Shown one piece after another: positions 39,937 to 40,837 of a DNA stretch of 40,837 nucleotides; within the stretch, counting starts at the first letter, position 1, and each line of letters starts with the position of its first letter. The notes below the pieces were generated by a model, which ran no database searches, had not been told where the DNA came from, and saw nothing but the letters and a program-made list of their open reading frames with translations. The DNA is taken from positions 1-40,837 of the forward strand of contig JAEETD010000020.1 in the NCBI GenBank assembly GCA_016290175.1, read 5' to 3'. Origin of the DNA: Prevotella sp. (GTDB taxonomy: Bacteria > Bacteroidota > Bacteroidia > Bacteroidales > Bacteroidaceae). The translations under genes were made by a program, and so were the position numbers.

Positions 39937-40701
39937 TTATGCCTTATTTTCCCATTTATGGTGGGCATTGTTCCATTTTTCACTATGGGCGCCCAAAGCA
40001 CCTATTTGTCTGGGGTGGGCAAGAGGAAGGACAGATATTTTACGATTATTGATGATTGTATCGGAACTGTTCCCATAACCATAGATGTCAACATATTCCT
40101 GTAGGGTCGTATAATTAACGTTGGCCACTCTGTTCAGGAACTGCTGAATGGGGATGTCCCCAAGCAATACAAGAAGTCCGGCTTGTGATTCTTCAAGTTC
40201 TGATAGGATCTCCTCACTGCGCTTCTGGTCGCAGAACATCGTAGGACGCGGTGGAATAGTCACAGGATTCAAGCCATATTCTTTCATCAGTGGCTCGTAT
40301 TTCTCCTTTATCACCTTTGCCTGCCCGGCATTAATTCTTGTTTCTGGCAATAAGTCACAAAGCCAGGCATCTTTTCGTGTGAAGCCCAGTGGTGCCAGGA
40401 TATGTTCATCCAAAACCTTTGCCGAAGGCCCATTCAAGTGACTGCCTGCAGGTTCAAGTGTTCCAAGTCCTTCTGGAAGGTGTATTCTGCTGATAATCTC
40501 AGCAGCTTCTTCTGGATTACCATCCCAAAAGATTCTCGGTTCACTGGCAACAGCCATGGCTGGACATATTGTTTTGCTTCCAATCTTCCAACGGGCATGA
40601 ACGGCACTTGCATAGACTCCAAGGACAAACACCTTTTTAGGTGTCCTGTCTTGTTGGACCAGAGGGTGTACGATTTCACCAAATGGATAGTAATAGTTCA
40701 T
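39937..40701 (-). CDS. Protein resembling the uracil-DNA glycosylase fold
   Basis: 254 residues from ATG at 40701 (MNYYYPFGEIVHPLVQ); the TTG at 40716 is less likely. Similarity is to the pattern FVLGVYASAVHARW near the N-terminus and VLPLAHPRQIGALGAHSEKW near the C-terminus, the two loops that carry the catalytic and His-containing motifs in this fold. The classical catalytic Asp of GQDPYH is not seen (VYASAVHAR), so glycosylase activity is uncertain. It lies after the partial gene at 40735. Confidence 0.5.
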   Translation of the reverse strand: MNYYYPFGEIVHPLVQQDRTPKKVFVLGVYASAVHARWKIGSKTICPAMAVASEPRIFWDGNPEEAAEIISRIHLPEGLGTLEPAGSHLNGPSAKVLDEHILAPLGFTRKDAWLCDLLPETRINAGQAKVIKEKYEPLMKEYGLNPVTIPPRPTMFCDQKRSEEILSELEESQAGLLVLLGDIPIQQFLNRVANVNYTTLQEYVDIYGYGNSSDTIINNRKISVLPLAHPRQIGALGAHSEKWNNAHHKWENKA

Positions 40702-40734
40702 ATCGTGTAGATTCAACTGACATTAACAATCACA

Positions 40735-40837
40735 TTAATTGATAGTTCGGGTTTGTATCCATCTATCTGCCCTTAATGCCATGTTTTCGCGCAGCTGATC
40801 ACGGTAGAGCCATATTTCCCGGGTGTGGTAATTGCCC
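40735..40837 (-). CDS. 3' end of an unidentified gene (start outside window)
   Basis: On the minus strand a 33-codon open frame ends in RENMALRADRWIQTRTIN and TAA, 33 bp before the UDG-fold gene. Residues NYHTREIWLYRDQLREN look like real protein; no family recognised. Confidence 0.45.
   Translation of the reverse strand, partial: GNYHTREIWLYRDQLRENMALRADRWIQTRTIN

Noticed and set aside
15417..40837. Right attachment site (second copy of the tRNA-His 3' end)
   Set aside because: No match to GAGTCCGTCCGGGCACC was found by eye in the rest of the window, so no attR is called.

Overview
The window is chromosomal DNA from a member of the Bacteroidales, most like Prevotella or a close relative. 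The evidence is the Bacteroidetes -7 promoter box (TAnnTTTG) in front of most transcription units, a TonB-dependent receptor, a PorE-like type IX secretion lipoprotein, Bacteroidetes-only families (DUF6249 type, HU-HIG, smalltalk), and the near absence of Shine-Dalgarno sequences. No species can be named from the sequence alone.

Region 1 (1-13150) is core chromosome: a TonB-dependent receptor (3' end outside the window), an SGNH hydrolase, an rsmF-like/thyA/folA operon, a four-gene membrane protein and ECF sigma factor operon, a PorE-like OmpA lipoprotein, topoisomerase III and a secreted GH13 alpha-amylase-like enzyme. This part carries many tandem heptamer arrays, usually of four units, inside genes and between them, and a palindromic element inserted in frame in topB.

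Region 2 (13237-15205) holds a scar of an older mobile cassette (3' ends of an M15 peptidase gene and a VapE/primase gene fused by deletion), a perfect 52-bp AT-only palindrome, and the first HU-HIG plus smalltalk cassette. A tRNA-His follows (15362-15436).

Region 3 (about 15437 to the right edge) is an island next to tRNA-His. A tyrosine recombinase comes first, behind five 11-bp direct repeats. Next is a plasmid-like replication and partition block: six iterons, tandem decamers, a Rep_3 initiator, a small basic protein and ParA. Then come a small protein plus a retropepsin-like aspartic protease with its own elaborate promoter, and a phage-like block (M15 peptidase, VirE/VapE primase-helicase, an SSB-like protein, unknowns, a BRO/KilA antirepressor). 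A six-gene defence operon (37272 down to 28759, one visible promoter) encodes a PDDEXK-EVE-RAMA-like protein, type III Mod and Res, a coiled-coil protein, a YhcG/DUF1016 nuclease and a small basic protein.

A second HU-HIG/smalltalk cassette (38161-39375), paralogous to the first, follows, then a phage-type hypothetical and a protein resembling the uracil-DNA glycosylase fold. No copy of the tRNA 3' end was seen, so the right end of the island is probably outside the window.

The strongest candidates for something undescribed are: (i) the repeated HU-HIG/smalltalk cassette with AT palindrome, inverted octamer arms, matching leader hairpin and matching terminator, each facing a divergent cargo block; (ii) the extended type III restriction operon with a PDDEXK-EVE-RAMA fusion and a short motif shared by two accessory proteins; and (iii) the small-protein/retropepsin operon with its own repeat-controlled promoter.
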